DNA of 28,305 nucleotides from assembly GCA_947460795.1 (NCBI GenBank), contig CANHJA010000005.1, forward strand, positions 1 to 28,305, written 5' to 3'. This document shows positions 15,239 through 23,048 of this stretch, piece by piece. Positions within the stretch are counted from its first letter, which is position 1; the number at the start of each line of letters is the position of its first letter. The position numbers were made by a program, and so were the translations under genes. The DNA is from Bacteroidota bacterium (lineage in GTDB: Bacteria > Bacteroidota > Bacteroidia > Chitinophagales > Chitinophagaceae). The notes beneath the pieces were generated by a model. The model was not told where the DNA came from, did no database searches, and saw nothing but the letters and a program-made list of their open reading frames with translations.

Positions 15239-15240
15239 CA

Positions 15241-15272
15241 AAGGGCTTGTTTTATAAACAAGCCCTTTTTTT
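15241..15272 (+). terminator. Rho-independent terminator of tRNA-Lys
   Basis: GGGCTTGTTT - TAT - AAACAAGCCC perfect 10-base stem, then seven T. It begins 2 bases after the mature tRNA 3' end. The following ~110 bases up to 15384 contain no visible gene. Confidence 0.92.
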
Positions 15273-15383
15273 ATGGCAAATTGTTATTGTCAAAAATTTT
15301 CATACAGTTTTCATGCAAAAATTTACTGCTAATAATTATATTATGGGATGTCCGTATTGAAATTCTTGAGTGGTGTTCAAAAA

Positions 15384-15914
15384 TTATTGATAAATAGGAA
15401 TTAAAATAGCACTTTCTTGTGTTAAATTCGTTGGTAATGACCAATTATTGTATCCATTTACACTTCTGACATTGTAATTTAATTTTACTTTTATTTTCTC
15501 GCTAGTTTGTTGTGGCCCAGCTTTAATTATCAGGGTGTAACCTACTCCAAGGTTTGTTGTGAATTGTTGAATCAAAATGTCTTTAGAGGCAGGGCTTATG
15601 ACATAAGCACCGCCCACTTTTATAGAACTACTATCTCCTATAAATGATGCTTGAGCATTTTCTAGACTGCAGGTAGCTAAAACCTCTGATGCATATGCAG
15701 GCCCATCATTTTTTATAAAAAGCTGAATGTAAGCAGTTTCATTGACATTAATTAATCCATTGCCATTGTCGTCTTTTACTACTTTAAAATCTTGCAATTC
15801 AATTTGGGTATCTTGTGCACCATTTTTAGCTTTGATGTCATACTTATTTAAACGTTCTTTTGTGCAATTAGAGGACAATAAAATAATTAGGATAGATAGG
15901 ATATAATTATTCAT
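15384..15914 (-). CDS. Small lipoprotein of unknown function
   Basis: A 176-residue protein beginning with a lipoprotein signal (hydrophobic stretch ending LLSSNC, acylated cysteine at 17), so it should be anchored in the outer or inner membrane. The mature part is a predicted all-beta domain with VKDDNGNGLINVNETAYIQL and FIKNDGPAYASEV, resembling CARDB/DUF11-like adhesion-type beta-sandwiches; the similarity is weak. It is the second gene of an operon, 6 bases after the stop of the large DnaJ-zinc-finger-like secreted protein, so the two probably work together. I do not recognise a family. Confidence 0.75.
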   Translation of the reverse strand: MNNYILSILIILLSSNCTKERLNKYDIKAKNGAQDTQIELQDFKVVKDDNGNGLINVNETAYIQLFIKNDGPAYASEVLATCSLENAQASFIGDSSSIKVGGAYVISPASKDILIQQFTTNLGVGYTLIIKAGPQQTSEKIKVKLNYNVRSVNGYNNWSLPTNLTQESAILIPIYQ

Positions 15915-15920
15915 GATTTA

Positions 15921-17654
15921 TTATTTTATTAGAATAGCAATATTGATGTTTTTTTGATTTTGAGTAACTGATAACGAAGGTTTTAATTTCCGCTCTTTTA
16001 TTTTATTGTATTTCCCTTGTTGGTAAACACTATAAATATCTAAAAGCCAAATTGCTGCAGCAGTACCAATAGATAATTTCATGCCTATCATATTGTTCTT
16101 ATATTTTTCATAATATGAATCCATTTCTTGTTGACTTTTAGAAATCATGTAATTGTTGTAATTTCTATCAGCTTTATTTTTTAAAACAAGTCCTGCAACT
16201 GCAAAGCCACTAGTAAATGTTAGGGTGCTTAATCCTTTTGCAGAACGTGTTATTAGGGATTTTCCGAGACCCGGCACAAGTAAAGATAAAAATGCCATAC
16301 CTGGTCCTCCGAATGATTTATAGGATTTGAATTGAGGAGCGATATCTTTTGTAATTCCGTCTATGGTTATTGTACCTACATCAAAAAAGTATCTGCCATC
16401 TATAGAGTCTGGTAATGCCTTTTTAAGTTGAAAAAAGTTAACGGACTTATCATTTATTTTCTTCTCTCCCCCTTTTATTATAACGCTGGTTGCACGTGTT
16501 TTTGTTTCGATCTGATAATTACATATTGATTTTGCATTTACGTAATATCCATATTTTGCAGCAGGTTTAGGGTAATCAAAAGGCTTAGCTATAATTGTAT
16601 CCGAAAGCTGTTTACTCCCTATCCCATCTAATTGAAGCCCCAAATTTCCTTTTTCATTACAAGTGAAAATTACTTTACAAATGGTAGATGGCCCAACATA
16701 ATAGTTTAGTAATTGAGTTTTGTAATTTTTTCTAAAATCAAGAATGCCTGTTTTAGGAAAATCAAGGTAATTGAAAACATATGTATTTAGCTGCTTGATG
16801 CTATCTAGGATTATGGAAACCCTTTGTTTTTTGATTTCAATGCTAGTATCATGAAATGCATTCAATGACAGGTTGTAGTAATTTAACGCTTCCTTGTATT
16901 TATTTTGATTGAAAAATTGGTTTGCTGTTAAGCTTAAATTTTTAGCATCTTCTTGTTTTGCTTTGAGTAATTTTATCTCAGTTTCCAATTTCATTTTTAG
17001 TGCAAATTCAGCCGTTTCTTTTTTTAGTAGAGTTATATACTCGGCTAATTCATTTTTATCCGCTAGTGTGATTTTTGGATTCTTCTGGATTGTATAAGTT
17101 ATTTCGCCTTTGCCATGACACTTGTTATCGTTCGAAGGATATTTTTTTAAACATTTTCCTGTTCCATTGCAATCAGGACAAGAAATGGCAGAAGAAGTAA
17201 ATTCCATTAAAGTACCTGTGCTATAACATTTTTGGCAAGTCTTATGACCGTTACAAAATGAACATTTAATTCCATATACTTGCCCCTGACCATTGCATCT
17301 GTTGCATTCTCCAGAACCTTTGCAAGTTGGACATTTTCGTTCTTTAATTTCTTCGGAGTATTCTTTGATTTTCTTTTCTCCTGCACATCGAAGACAAGTT
17401 CCATCACATTCTCCGAATCCTAATTCTAAAATATCTCTGCACATTCCCGGATATCCTTTACAAATAGGACAAGTTTCCGTGAAATTTATTTGACCATTCC
17501 CGTCACAATTATCACACGACCTATTTTTTGAAATGTAGCCTCTATAACATTTAGGACAACCATCCGAGCCATTGCTTAAAATGGGTTCTGTTAAATTCTG
17601 AGCAGAAATATTAAATACAATTAATAGCATTGCTAAAAAAGAAATGATCTTCAT
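15921..17654 (-). CDS. Secreted cysteine-rich protein with DnaJ-like zinc-finger repeats
   Basis: A 577-residue exported protein that I cannot assign to a described system. In order: a signal peptide (MKIISFLAMLLIVFNISAQ), then 22 cysteines between residues 33 and 179 arranged as C-x-x-C-x-G-x-G type repeats (CDNCDGNG, CPTCKGSG, CNRCNGQG, CSFCNG, CPDCNGTG), the pattern of the DnaJ cysteine-rich zinc domain; then a charged coiled coil (about 198-240), a TPR-like helical pair (NQFFNQNKYKEALNYYNLSL), a beta-rich region, and a C-terminal part with two membrane-prone segments (LSLLVPGLGKSL; IGTAAAIWLLDIY) recalling the DUF5683-type tail. There is no J domain. It is co-transcribed with the lipoprotein gene 6 bases downstream. 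A zinc-binding or disulfide-rich envelope role is inferred. Confidence 0.78.
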   Translation of the reverse strand: MKIISFLAMLLIVFNISAQNLTEPILSNGSDGCPKCYRGYISKNRSCDNCDGNGQINFTETCPICKGYPGMCRDILELGFGECDGTCLRCAGEKKIKEYSEEIKERKCPTCKGSGECNRCNGQGQVYGIKCSFCNGHKTCQKCYSTGTLMEFTSSAISCPDCNGTGKCLKKYPSNDNKCHGKGEITYTIQKNPKITLADKNELAEYITLLKKETAEFALKMKLETEIKLLKAKQEDAKNLSLTANQFFNQNKYKEALNYYNLSLNAFHDTSIEIKKQRVSIILDSIKQLNTYVFNYLDFPKTGILDFRKNYKTQLLNYYVGPSTICKVIFTCNEKGNLGLQLDGIGSKQLSDTIIAKPFDYPKPAAKYGYYVNAKSICNYQIETKTRATSVIIKGGEKKINDKSVNFFQLKKALPDSIDGRYFFDVGTITIDGITKDIAPQFKSYKSFGGPGMAFLSLLVPGLGKSLITRSAKGLSTLTFTSGFAVAGLVLKNKADRNYNNYMISKSQQEMDSYYEKYKNNMIGMKLSIGTAAAIWLLDIYSVYQQGKYNKIKERKLKPSLSVTQNQKNINIAILIK

Positions 17655-17710
17655 AAAATGAAAATACGAATAAATTTTATTAAAAATATTTTTTGTTAAA
17701 ATTTTTCACA

Positions 17711-17727
17711 ACGTAAACTGGTTACGT
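17711..17727. promoter_or_regulatory. Inverted repeat upstream of the XRE locus
   Basis: ACGTAA - ACTGG - TTACGT, 6-base arms around 5 bases, between the start of the secreted cysteine-rich protein gene (minus strand) and the small reading frame at 17766. It is a possible regulator site; no other support. Confidence 0.22.
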
Positions 17728-17765
17728 AGTAGTAACTTCGCTTTGCAATCATAATCATAAACTAA

Positions 17766-17891
17766 ATGAACATTTTCCACTTCAAACCCTTTGATTTAGA
17801 CCATCTTGGTTGTCATGTGACCACACTCGCTAAATCCCATTTTAAAAATCAACCCGAATTTTCTTATCAATGGCCCAAAAAAATATTTTAA
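17766..17891 (+). CDS. Possible small protein upstream of the XRE regulator
   Basis: ATG-started frame of 41 residues (MNIFHFKPFDLDHLGCHVTT, ending QWPKKIF) filling the otherwise empty gap between two divergent genes and reading in the same direction as the XRE gene 63 bases downstream. The composition looks protein-like (aromatic and mixed residues, not low complexity), but no family is recognised and no promoter box is convincing. It may be a real small gene, a decayed gene start, or chance. Confidence 0.25.
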   Translation: MNIFHFKPFDLDHLGCHVTTLAKSHFKNQPEFSYQWPKKIF

Positions 17892-17906
17892 AAAAAAACC
17901 AAAATA

Positions 17907-17927
17907 TGTCAAATCTGACATTGTCAG
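17907..17927. promoter_or_regulatory. Candidate operator of the XRE regulator gene
   Basis: Three alternating half-sites in 21 bases: TGTCA-AATC-TGACA (14-base palindrome) overlapping CTGACA-T-TGTCAG (13-base palindrome). It ends 27 bases before the GTG start of the XRE gene, where an autoregulatory site is expected. Confidence 0.45.
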
Positions 17928-17954
17928 TTTCGAAATAATAATCAAATTTTACAT

Positions 17955-18254
17955 GTGAATATATCAAAAGCCGAATTAAGCACCTCGATAGGGATAGTTT
18001 TACGCGATTTGAGATTAGCAGAGAATAAAAGCATAGAGACACTTTCGAATGAAATAGATATTGGATATTCCCAATTATCTAGAATAGAAAGGGGCAAGAT
18101 AAATACATCTATCTATCAACTCTACAGAATCTTATCTGTGTTAAGAATACCTATGGATACATTTTTAGAAATTCTAAAAATGACGATCATCAAACAAAGA
18201 AAATCAAAAAGAAGATCTAAAAGAAAAAAACGAAAAAATGAAAAAGGAAAATAG
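17955..18254 (+). CDS. Small XRE-family helix-turn-helix regulator with a basic tail
   Basis: A 99-residue DNA-binding protein. The Cro/CI-type helix-turn-helix spans about residues 12-66: GIVLRDLRLAENKSIETLS, IGYSQLSRIERGK, then TSIYQLYRILSVLRIP. The last 20 residues are almost all lysine and arginine (KSKRRSKRKKRKNEKGK), an unusual tail that could add non-specific nucleic-acid binding. The start is the GTG at 17955; an overlapping ATG at 17953 is followed directly by a stop. A palindromic element lies just upstream and a strong terminator closes the gene, so it is a single-gene unit, or a two-gene unit with the small frame at 17766. It is not next to a toxin gene, restriction enzyme or phage gene. 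Target unknown. Confidence 0.8.
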   Translation: MNISKAELSTSIGIVLRDLRLAENKSIETLSNEIDIGYSQLSRIERGKINTSIYQLYRILSVLRIPMDTFLEILKMTIIKQRKSKRRSKRKKRKNEKGK

Positions 18255-18330
18255 CGAATAACATTAGCAACAGCTCATTCGTACCAAATAGGATTAACTA
18301 ATTATTACCCTTGCCAAATTTGATTCCTAT

Positions 18331-18358
18331 AAGGTCAACTTAACTGTTGGCCTTTTTT
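18331..18358 (+). terminator. Rho-independent terminator of the XRE gene
   Basis: AAGGTCAAC - TTAACT - GTTGGCCTT, a 9-base stem with one G-T pair, followed by a T-run. No T-run on the opposite strand, so it serves the plus strand only. Confidence 0.85.
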
Positions 18359-18386
18359 GTAAAATTGAATGTAAGCTTGCAAAGGA

Positions 18387-19316
18387 CTAGTAAGATTTAT
18401 CATCTATGCTTTCATAAATTTTAGCATAACTAATGTATCGTTCCTCTGAAATTGTACCTAAACGAACTGCTTCTTTAACTGCGCAGCCAGGCTCATTTAA
18501 ATGCAAACAATTATTGTATTTACAGTTTACCAATTCTTTTTTTATCTCTGGGAAATAGCCCGACAATTCGGCTTTTGAAATAGAGACAACCCCCAGCTCT
18601 CTGATGCCTGGAGTGTCTATTAATTGTCCACCGTCTATTAAATCATGCATTTCGGCAAATGTGGTAGTGTGCATTCCTTTTCCACTCCATTCAGAAACTT
18701 CTTGTGTGAAAATATCTTTTTCGGGTAAAATTTTATTAACTAAAGTCGATTTTCCAACTCCACTGTGGCCAGTAACTAAACTCACTTTGTCTTTTAGTAA
18801 AGAAAGAAAATCATCTATTCCTTCATTTTTTTCAGCTGAAATTAAAAGCACTTGATAGCCTATTTCATTGTAAATTTTTTTAACTTCTTCAAAATAGGCA
18901 AGGTCTTCTTGTTCCAGCAAATCTGATTTATTGAAAATAATTACAGCCGGAATTCGGTAAGCTTCGCAGGTTACTAAAAATCGATCGATGAAACCTAAAG
19001 ATGTTTTTGGATCTTTCAAGGTTGCAATAATGAGGCTTTGATCTAAATTGGAGGCTACAATATGAATTAAATGCTTGCTGTGGGGCGATGATCGAACTAA
19101 ATAGTTTTTTCGTTTGTCTATCCCAATAATCATCCCTGTTTTTTCTTCAATATCTTCTAACTCAATACTGACAATATCTCCAACAGCGATAGGATTGGTT
19201 GAGGTAATTGTTTTATCTAACTTGAATTTCCCTTTTATTCTACAATTGTAAAAAAGTCCATCTTCTGCCTTGACAATATACCAACTCCCTGTAGATTTAT
19301 AAATGGTTGCTTTCAA
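18387..19316 (-). CDS. rsgA: Ribosome small-subunit-dependent GTPase RsgA
   Basis: Circularly permuted GTPase that assists late maturation of the 30S ribosomal subunit. The 309 residues show an N-terminal OB-fold (STGSWYIVK..., NPIAVGDIV), then the G motifs in permuted order: G4 NKSD at 129-132, G1 GHSGVGKS at 183-190, G3 DTPG at 234-237, and the C-terminal zinc site C265-C270-H272-C278. The annotated start is TTG at 19316: the residues from there (MKATIYKSTGSWY) match the usual N-terminus of the family and no ATG or GTG fits. The preceding lipoprotein gene stops 9 bases upstream, so translation is probably coupled, which can explain tolerance of a weak start codon. Confidence 0.95.
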   Translation of the reverse strand: MKATIYKSTGSWYIVKAEDGLFYNCRIKGKFKLDKTITSTNPIAVGDIVSIELEDIEEKTGMIIGIDKRKNYLVRSSPHSKHLIHIVASNLDQSLIIATLKDPKTSLGFIDRFLVTCEAYRIPAVIIFNKSDLLEQEDLAYFEEVKKIYNEIGYQVLLISAEKNEGIDDFLSLLKDKVSLVTGHSGVGKSTLVNKILPEKDIFTQEVSEWSGKGMHTTTFAEMHDLIDGGQLIDTPGIRELGVVSISKAELSGYFPEIKKELVNCKYNNCLHLNEPGCAVKEAVRLGTISEERYISYAKIYESIDDKSY

Positions 19317-19325
19317 AAAATAATA

Positions 19326-20132
19326 TTATTTCAACTTGATGTTATACATTTTTGAATTAAAAACAACTGTTGCATCATCATCGCAATTGCCTTCACCATA
19401 GTTTATAGTTCGTAAAGCGTGCCCTTGTGGTTGCAACTCAACTTTTCCTTCATTAATATGTTTGCACAATACTCTGTCATAAACCAGTGGTTTTGTGATA
19501 TTGCTTGCAAAATAAACTTTATATTGATTTAACCCGTTTCCACTGCCAATGTATTCAAAAACATCATCGCTCCAAACAGGAGTTGTAGAACCTTCTATTT
19601 GTGTTCTATCTCGATCAGCATTCCAAACCAACGTGTCTAATACCAATGGTTTTAAGTATTTTCCTTTCGTAAATACTTTATAATAAGGCTGTGAAGCTAT
19701 GTTGCGGCCATTGTTTGTCATTGCAATGGTTCCAAAAACTTGATGCTCATCGATAAAATAATTTTCGAAAGAAATACTGACAGTTCCTAAAGAATCTGCA
19801 TAGTTTGTGCCTGTATAGCTAATTAATATTTTACCTTTTCTATTTCTTCCATCGGTACACAAACAATTAACAGCACCAAAATCGATCGTGATTTTTCTAG
19901 GCATGCTCACTTTGTCATGCGTTACATAAGTACAGTAGTTTTTATAATTTGATAAAAATTCTCCAGTTTGTTTTGTAGCTGCATCATCTGCAATATCGAT
20001 TGCATTGCTGAAAATCATTTCTCCTGTGGTTTGATCAACTGCATAACTCGTATCTGTATCTCGTTCTCTTACACATGAAGCGAAAGAAAATAAACCAATT
20101 AAGCCAAGAAGCATTAGGTGAGTATATTTCAT
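19326..20132 (-). CDS. Lipoprotein of unknown function, upstream of rsgA
   Basis: A 268-residue protein with a lipoprotein signal ending FASC (acylated cysteine at 20). The mature part is beta-rich with VNCLCTDGRNRKGKILISYTG and VWNADRDRTQIEGSTTPVW, and contains several cysteines (NYKNYC, VNCLC, RVLCKH, GNCDDD). The pattern is common in Bacteroidota lipoproteins of unassigned function. It forms an operon with rsgA, but there is no functional reason visible for that pairing. The 183 bases between this gene's start and the end of the outer-membrane protein gene contain no frame worth calling; TACTTTTA, one base off the -7 consensus, lies about 35 bases upstream. Confidence 0.78.
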   Translation of the reverse strand: MKYTHLMLLGLIGLFSFASCVRERDTDTSYAVDQTTGEMIFSNAIDIADDAATKQTGEFLSNYKNYCTYVTHDKVSMPRKITIDFGAVNCLCTDGRNRKGKILISYTGTNYADSLGTVSISFENYFIDEHQVFGTIAMTNNGRNIASQPYYKVFTKGKYLKPLVLDTLVWNADRDRTQIEGSTTPVWSDDVFEYIGSGNGLNQYKVYFASNITKPLVYDRVLCKHINEGKVELQPQGHALRTINYGEGNCDDDATVVFNSKMYNIKLK

Positions 20133-20315
20133 TTTTTCAATTTCTTTAAAATATCGTTTAAAAGTAGTACAAATCGATTAATTCGGAGTAAATATTTTTA
20201 AAAATTTACATCTCAAACATCAAATAGTGCATAAAATCACTGAAAATTGAAAGTTTCTGTGTCGGTTACGATATAAAAAAATACAGAATTCAACATTCTT
20301 CTTTCCTAGTTGGAA

Positions 20316-21011
20316 TTACCATTTTATTTGTAAAAAAATGGCGGTAGGCATATTTAGCAAAATGGTAGTAGCTGTGTTGTCTGTTTTTGAGCTTGTAATG
20401 TCAGATGGTTGACCTTGAAAATTATTGGTTGTAGTCACATCGGTTTTGGTATTTCCATGTTTAAAATAATAATTCAACTCTGTCCCAATAAACACACGTG
20501 CATTTATTTTATAACGTAAATTCATGGCTGGTCCACCACCAAATCGGGCAATATTGCTTTTGCTAGTGATGACTGTTTTTTGAAAATTAAATTCTTGAGC
20601 AGAAATGGTATTGTTGTATAATAAATCATATAAAATATGAAAAGAAAATTGGGAAGTAAATTTTCGAGTCAACGGAATTTGTTTCTGAACACCTATTCTA
20701 AAATATAAATCATTGATATTCGTTTCTTTTTTTGTGTTTCCATCGTTGTCAAAAATATTATTGAAAGTATAACCTAAACCGGCATCTACACCCCAGTTTG
20801 AGCGTATGTTACTAGCAGTATATGTTAATAAATATGGGTTATTAATGGTAGGATTATTATTGCTAAAATTAAATACCTGTCGAATTAATTGATTGGCTTG
20901 AACTCCCAAAACATGATTCCATTTTTTTTGTTTGCAACATGCCGAATCTTGCGCAGTTGATTGAATAGAAATGAAAAGACAAAAGCCTATAATTATTTTT
21001 TTTAAACACAT
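20316..21011 (-). CDS. Probable outer-membrane beta-barrel protein
   Basis: A 231-residue exported protein: signal peptide MCLKKIIIGFCLFISIQSTAQ, then alternating polar/hydrophobic strands rich in aromatic residues (GVDAGLGYTFNNIF, LYFRIGVQKQIPL, ARVFIGTELNYYF), ending in the aromatic IFLQIKW, the usual C-terminal signature of barrels. The mature N-terminus starts with a short cysteine cluster (DSACCKQKKW). Start ATG 21011, only 4 bases after the stop of the cytochrome c peroxidase gene, so both are on one transcript. It could be a channel or anchor serving the peroxidase; that is inference. Confidence 0.72.
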   Translation of the reverse strand: MCLKKIIIGFCLFISIQSTAQDSACCKQKKWNHVLGVQANQLIRQVFNFSNNNPTINNPYLLTYTASNIRSNWGVDAGLGYTFNNIFDNDGNTKKETNINDLYFRIGVQKQIPLTRKFTSQFSFHILYDLLYNNTISAQEFNFQKTVITSKSNIARFGGGPAMNLRYKINARVFIGTELNYYFKHGNTKTDVTTTNNFQGQPSDITSSKTDNTATTILLNMPTAIFLQIKW

Positions 21012-21015
21012 GTTT

Positions 21016-22122
21016 TTATCTTGATTTAAAAGGGCTCGATAAATTAGGATTCGTAATGGTTTTATAATCTGTCATGCTGCCTAAAAAAGCAATGATTGCT
21101 TTTTTATCACTTTCACTAATGTTTAATGAAATAGGCGTTCCATCAGGGTTTTGTAGGCGATTATCTAAATGGCTGTTCGCTTTGATATTGTTGCTATAAT
21201 GTTCTATCACATCTTCTAAAGTTTTAAATCGACCATCGTGCATATAAGGTGCAGTTAATGCTACATTGTGTAAATCTGGTACTTTAAATTTTCCTTCATC
21301 TGCACTTGAATTACTTACATTCATTCTTCCTTTATCGTTGTTATTTAAGTCCAAGCCAATGTTTGCAAAATCTTCACTCATATAGGGTCCAACATTTGGA
21401 TGATGACATCTTGCACAGTTATAAGTGGTATTAAACAATTGTTCGCCTTGTTGTTCTAAAGCCGATAATGGATGAAGTTGTGTCCCATTAAACATTTTAG
21501 ACTGATCAAATCGAGCATTTTGAGTTGTTATTTGACTGATAAATTGCACCATTGCATTTGCTAAAATCGTCATGTCTAATTTGTCAACTTGATAGGCATT
21601 TTGGACCAAAGATTTGTAATATGGAAGTTGGTTCAATTTTGCAATCAATGCTTCAGGATTGTCCATGCCCATTTCAATATGATTCGCGATGGGTTTTGAA
21701 ATCAATGAGGTTATATTTCTTTCTCTTCCGTCCCAAAACAATGGGGTATTTATTTCGAATCCAATATTCATTATTGAATTGGCTCCTAAATTTTGAATAG
21801 CAATGGAATTTCTTCCTGTTAATTTATTTTCAAACCCTCTGCTTTGAGCTACATTGTCTGCAAAAGCTACTTCTTGTCTGTGGCAACTGGCACATGAAAT
21901 CGAATTGTTTACAGACAATGCTTTGTCATAAAATAATACCCTTCCTAAATGTATTTTAGCATTCCATTCTGGAGAAGTTGATTTGAAACCATAATCTGGT
22001 TCATTAGGATCTAAATAGGTTTCAGCAATTTTGCTATTCTCAAATTTATTACAAGATATAATGGTAATAAAACCAGCAATCAAGCTAAAAACCAATATTT
22101 TATTCGTAAAGTATGTTTTCAT
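21016..22122 (-). CDS. Di-haem cytochrome c peroxidase family lipoprotein (CcpA/MauG-like)
   Basis: Periplasmic peroxidase that reduces hydrogen peroxide with electrons from small cytochromes, or a MauG-type oxidising relative. It has 368 residues, a lipoprotein signal ending IISC (cysteine 24), and two haem-c motifs, CASCH at 77-81 and CARCH at 236-240, each in family-typical surroundings (LGRVLFYDKALSVNNSISC; GEQLFNTTYNCARC; LTAPYMHDGRFKTLEDVI). The lipid anchor is common in Bacteroidota members. ATG 22122; the outer-membrane protein gene follows after 4 bases. No maturation genes, MbnP or other partner are beside it. Confidence 0.92.
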   Translation of the reverse strand: MKTYFTNKILVFSLIAGFITIISCNKFENSKIAETYLDPNEPDYGFKSTSPEWNAKIHLGRVLFYDKALSVNNSISCASCHRQEVAFADNVAQSRGFENKLTGRNSIAIQNLGANSIMNIGFEINTPLFWDGRERNITSLISKPIANHIEMGMDNPEALIAKLNQLPYYKSLVQNAYQVDKLDMTILANAMVQFISQITTQNARFDQSKMFNGTQLHPLSALEQQGEQLFNTTYNCARCHHPNVGPYMSEDFANIGLDLNNNDKGRMNVSNSSADEGKFKVPDLHNVALTAPYMHDGRFKTLEDVIEHYSNNIKANSHLDNRLQNPDGTPISLNISESDKKAIIAFLGSMTDYKTITNPNLSSPFKSR

Positions 22123-22203
22123 GATTTATTATTAGTTTAAAGTTAGGATGTTTTTAAATTAAGACGAAAAATAAATGGAAATTGTTAGTAGAATTTATTA
22201 AAA

Positions 22204-22950
22204 TCAACAGCTGTGTATGGCTTCTGCTAATACCTTAATGAGGTGATTATTTTTTTCTAAAGCATTGCCAACAACAATAATATCAGCTCCAGCTTGGCAA
22301 TTCGCAATGGCTTTTTCTGGAGAAGAAATGCCACCACCCACAATCAACGGAATTGAAATTTGGTTGGAAACTTTTTGAATCATTTTTTCACTGATAGGGT
22401 TAATTGCACCGCTGCCAGCATCCATATATAAAACATTTTTCCCTAAAAACTCCCCAGCAATGGCAGTACATACAGCAATATCATCTTTGTCGAATGGAAT
22501 AGGCGCACTGTGGCTCATATAGGAAACTGTTGTTGGTTTTCCTCCGTCAATAACAATATAACCAGTTGAAATAATCTCGAGTCCACTCGCTTTTATCTTG
22601 GGTGCAGAAACGACATGTGCTCCTATCAACAATTCTGGATTTCTACCAGAAATCAAAGATAAATACAATAGAGCATCCGCTTCTTTACTTACTTGAGATG
22701 GACTGCCAGGAAATAAAATAACAGGTATCGAACTTTTAGATTTAAATGTTTTTATGCATTCGTCTAAGTGATTGCTCAGCATTAAACTTCCACCCACAAA
22801 CACGTAATCGACGTTTGCATCGTTACACAATTGAGCTGTTTCAATAATTTGATCCATATCGGTATTGTCCGGATCTATCAAAACGGCAAATGCTTTTTTA
22901 TTCTGCTTTCGCAAGTTTACTAAACTATTAAGTACTGAGCTAGAAGACAT
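22204..22950 (-). CDS. Geranylgeranylglyceryl/heptaprenylglyceryl phosphate synthase family (GGGPS, group II/PcrB)
   Basis: TIM-barrel prenyltransferase that attaches a polyprenyl group to glycerol-1-phosphate, the step that makes ether-linked lipids in archaea; bacterial members occur in Bacteroidota. The 248 residues show FAVLIDPDNTD, FVGGSLMLSN, VILFPGSPSQVS, GYIVIDGGKPT, YMDAGSGA, LIVGGGISSPEKA and IIVVGNALEKN, all at the family's phosphate and prenyl-binding positions. A perfect TATCTTTG box ends 4 bases before the ATG at 22950, so the transcript is probably leaderless. It stands alone between the peroxidase operon and a divergent secreted protein gene. The physiological product in this organism is not known. 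Confidence 0.9.
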   Translation of the reverse strand: MSSSSVLNSLVNLRKQNKKAFAVLIDPDNTDMDQIIETAQLCNDANVDYVFVGGSLMLSNHLDECIKTFKSKSSIPVILFPGSPSQVSKEADALLYLSLISGRNPELLIGAHVVSAPKIKASGLEIISTGYIVIDGGKPTTVSYMSHSAPIPFDKDDIAVCTAIAGEFLGKNVLYMDAGSGAINPISEKMIQKVSNQISIPLIVGGGISSPEKAIANCQAGADIIVVGNALEKNNHLIKVLAEAIHSC

Positions 22951-22954
22951 GCGA

Positions 22955-22962
22955 CAAAGATA
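22955..22962 (-). promoter_or_regulatory. -7 promoter box of the GGGPS gene (leaderless geometry)
   Basis: Minus strand TATCTTTG, then TCGC, then ATG at 22950. It is a perfect TAnnTTTG with 4 intervening bases. Confidence 0.55.
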
Positions 22963-23048
22963 TTAATTAAAATGAGATAATATAATAAGCAAACTTTTTT
23001 GCCCGAAACACAGTCTATCTTATATTTATGTTATATTTACTTCACGTT

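Noticed and set aside
15203..15397. 64-codon plus-strand frame starting inside the tRNA
   Set aside because: It begins within the anticodon arm of tRNA-Lys and runs through its terminator.
17640..18360. Toxin-antitoxin or restriction-modification system at the XRE locus
   Set aside because: No toxin-sized partner with recognisable family motifs and no methylase or nuclease gene is adjacent; the small 41-codon frame has no toxin signature.
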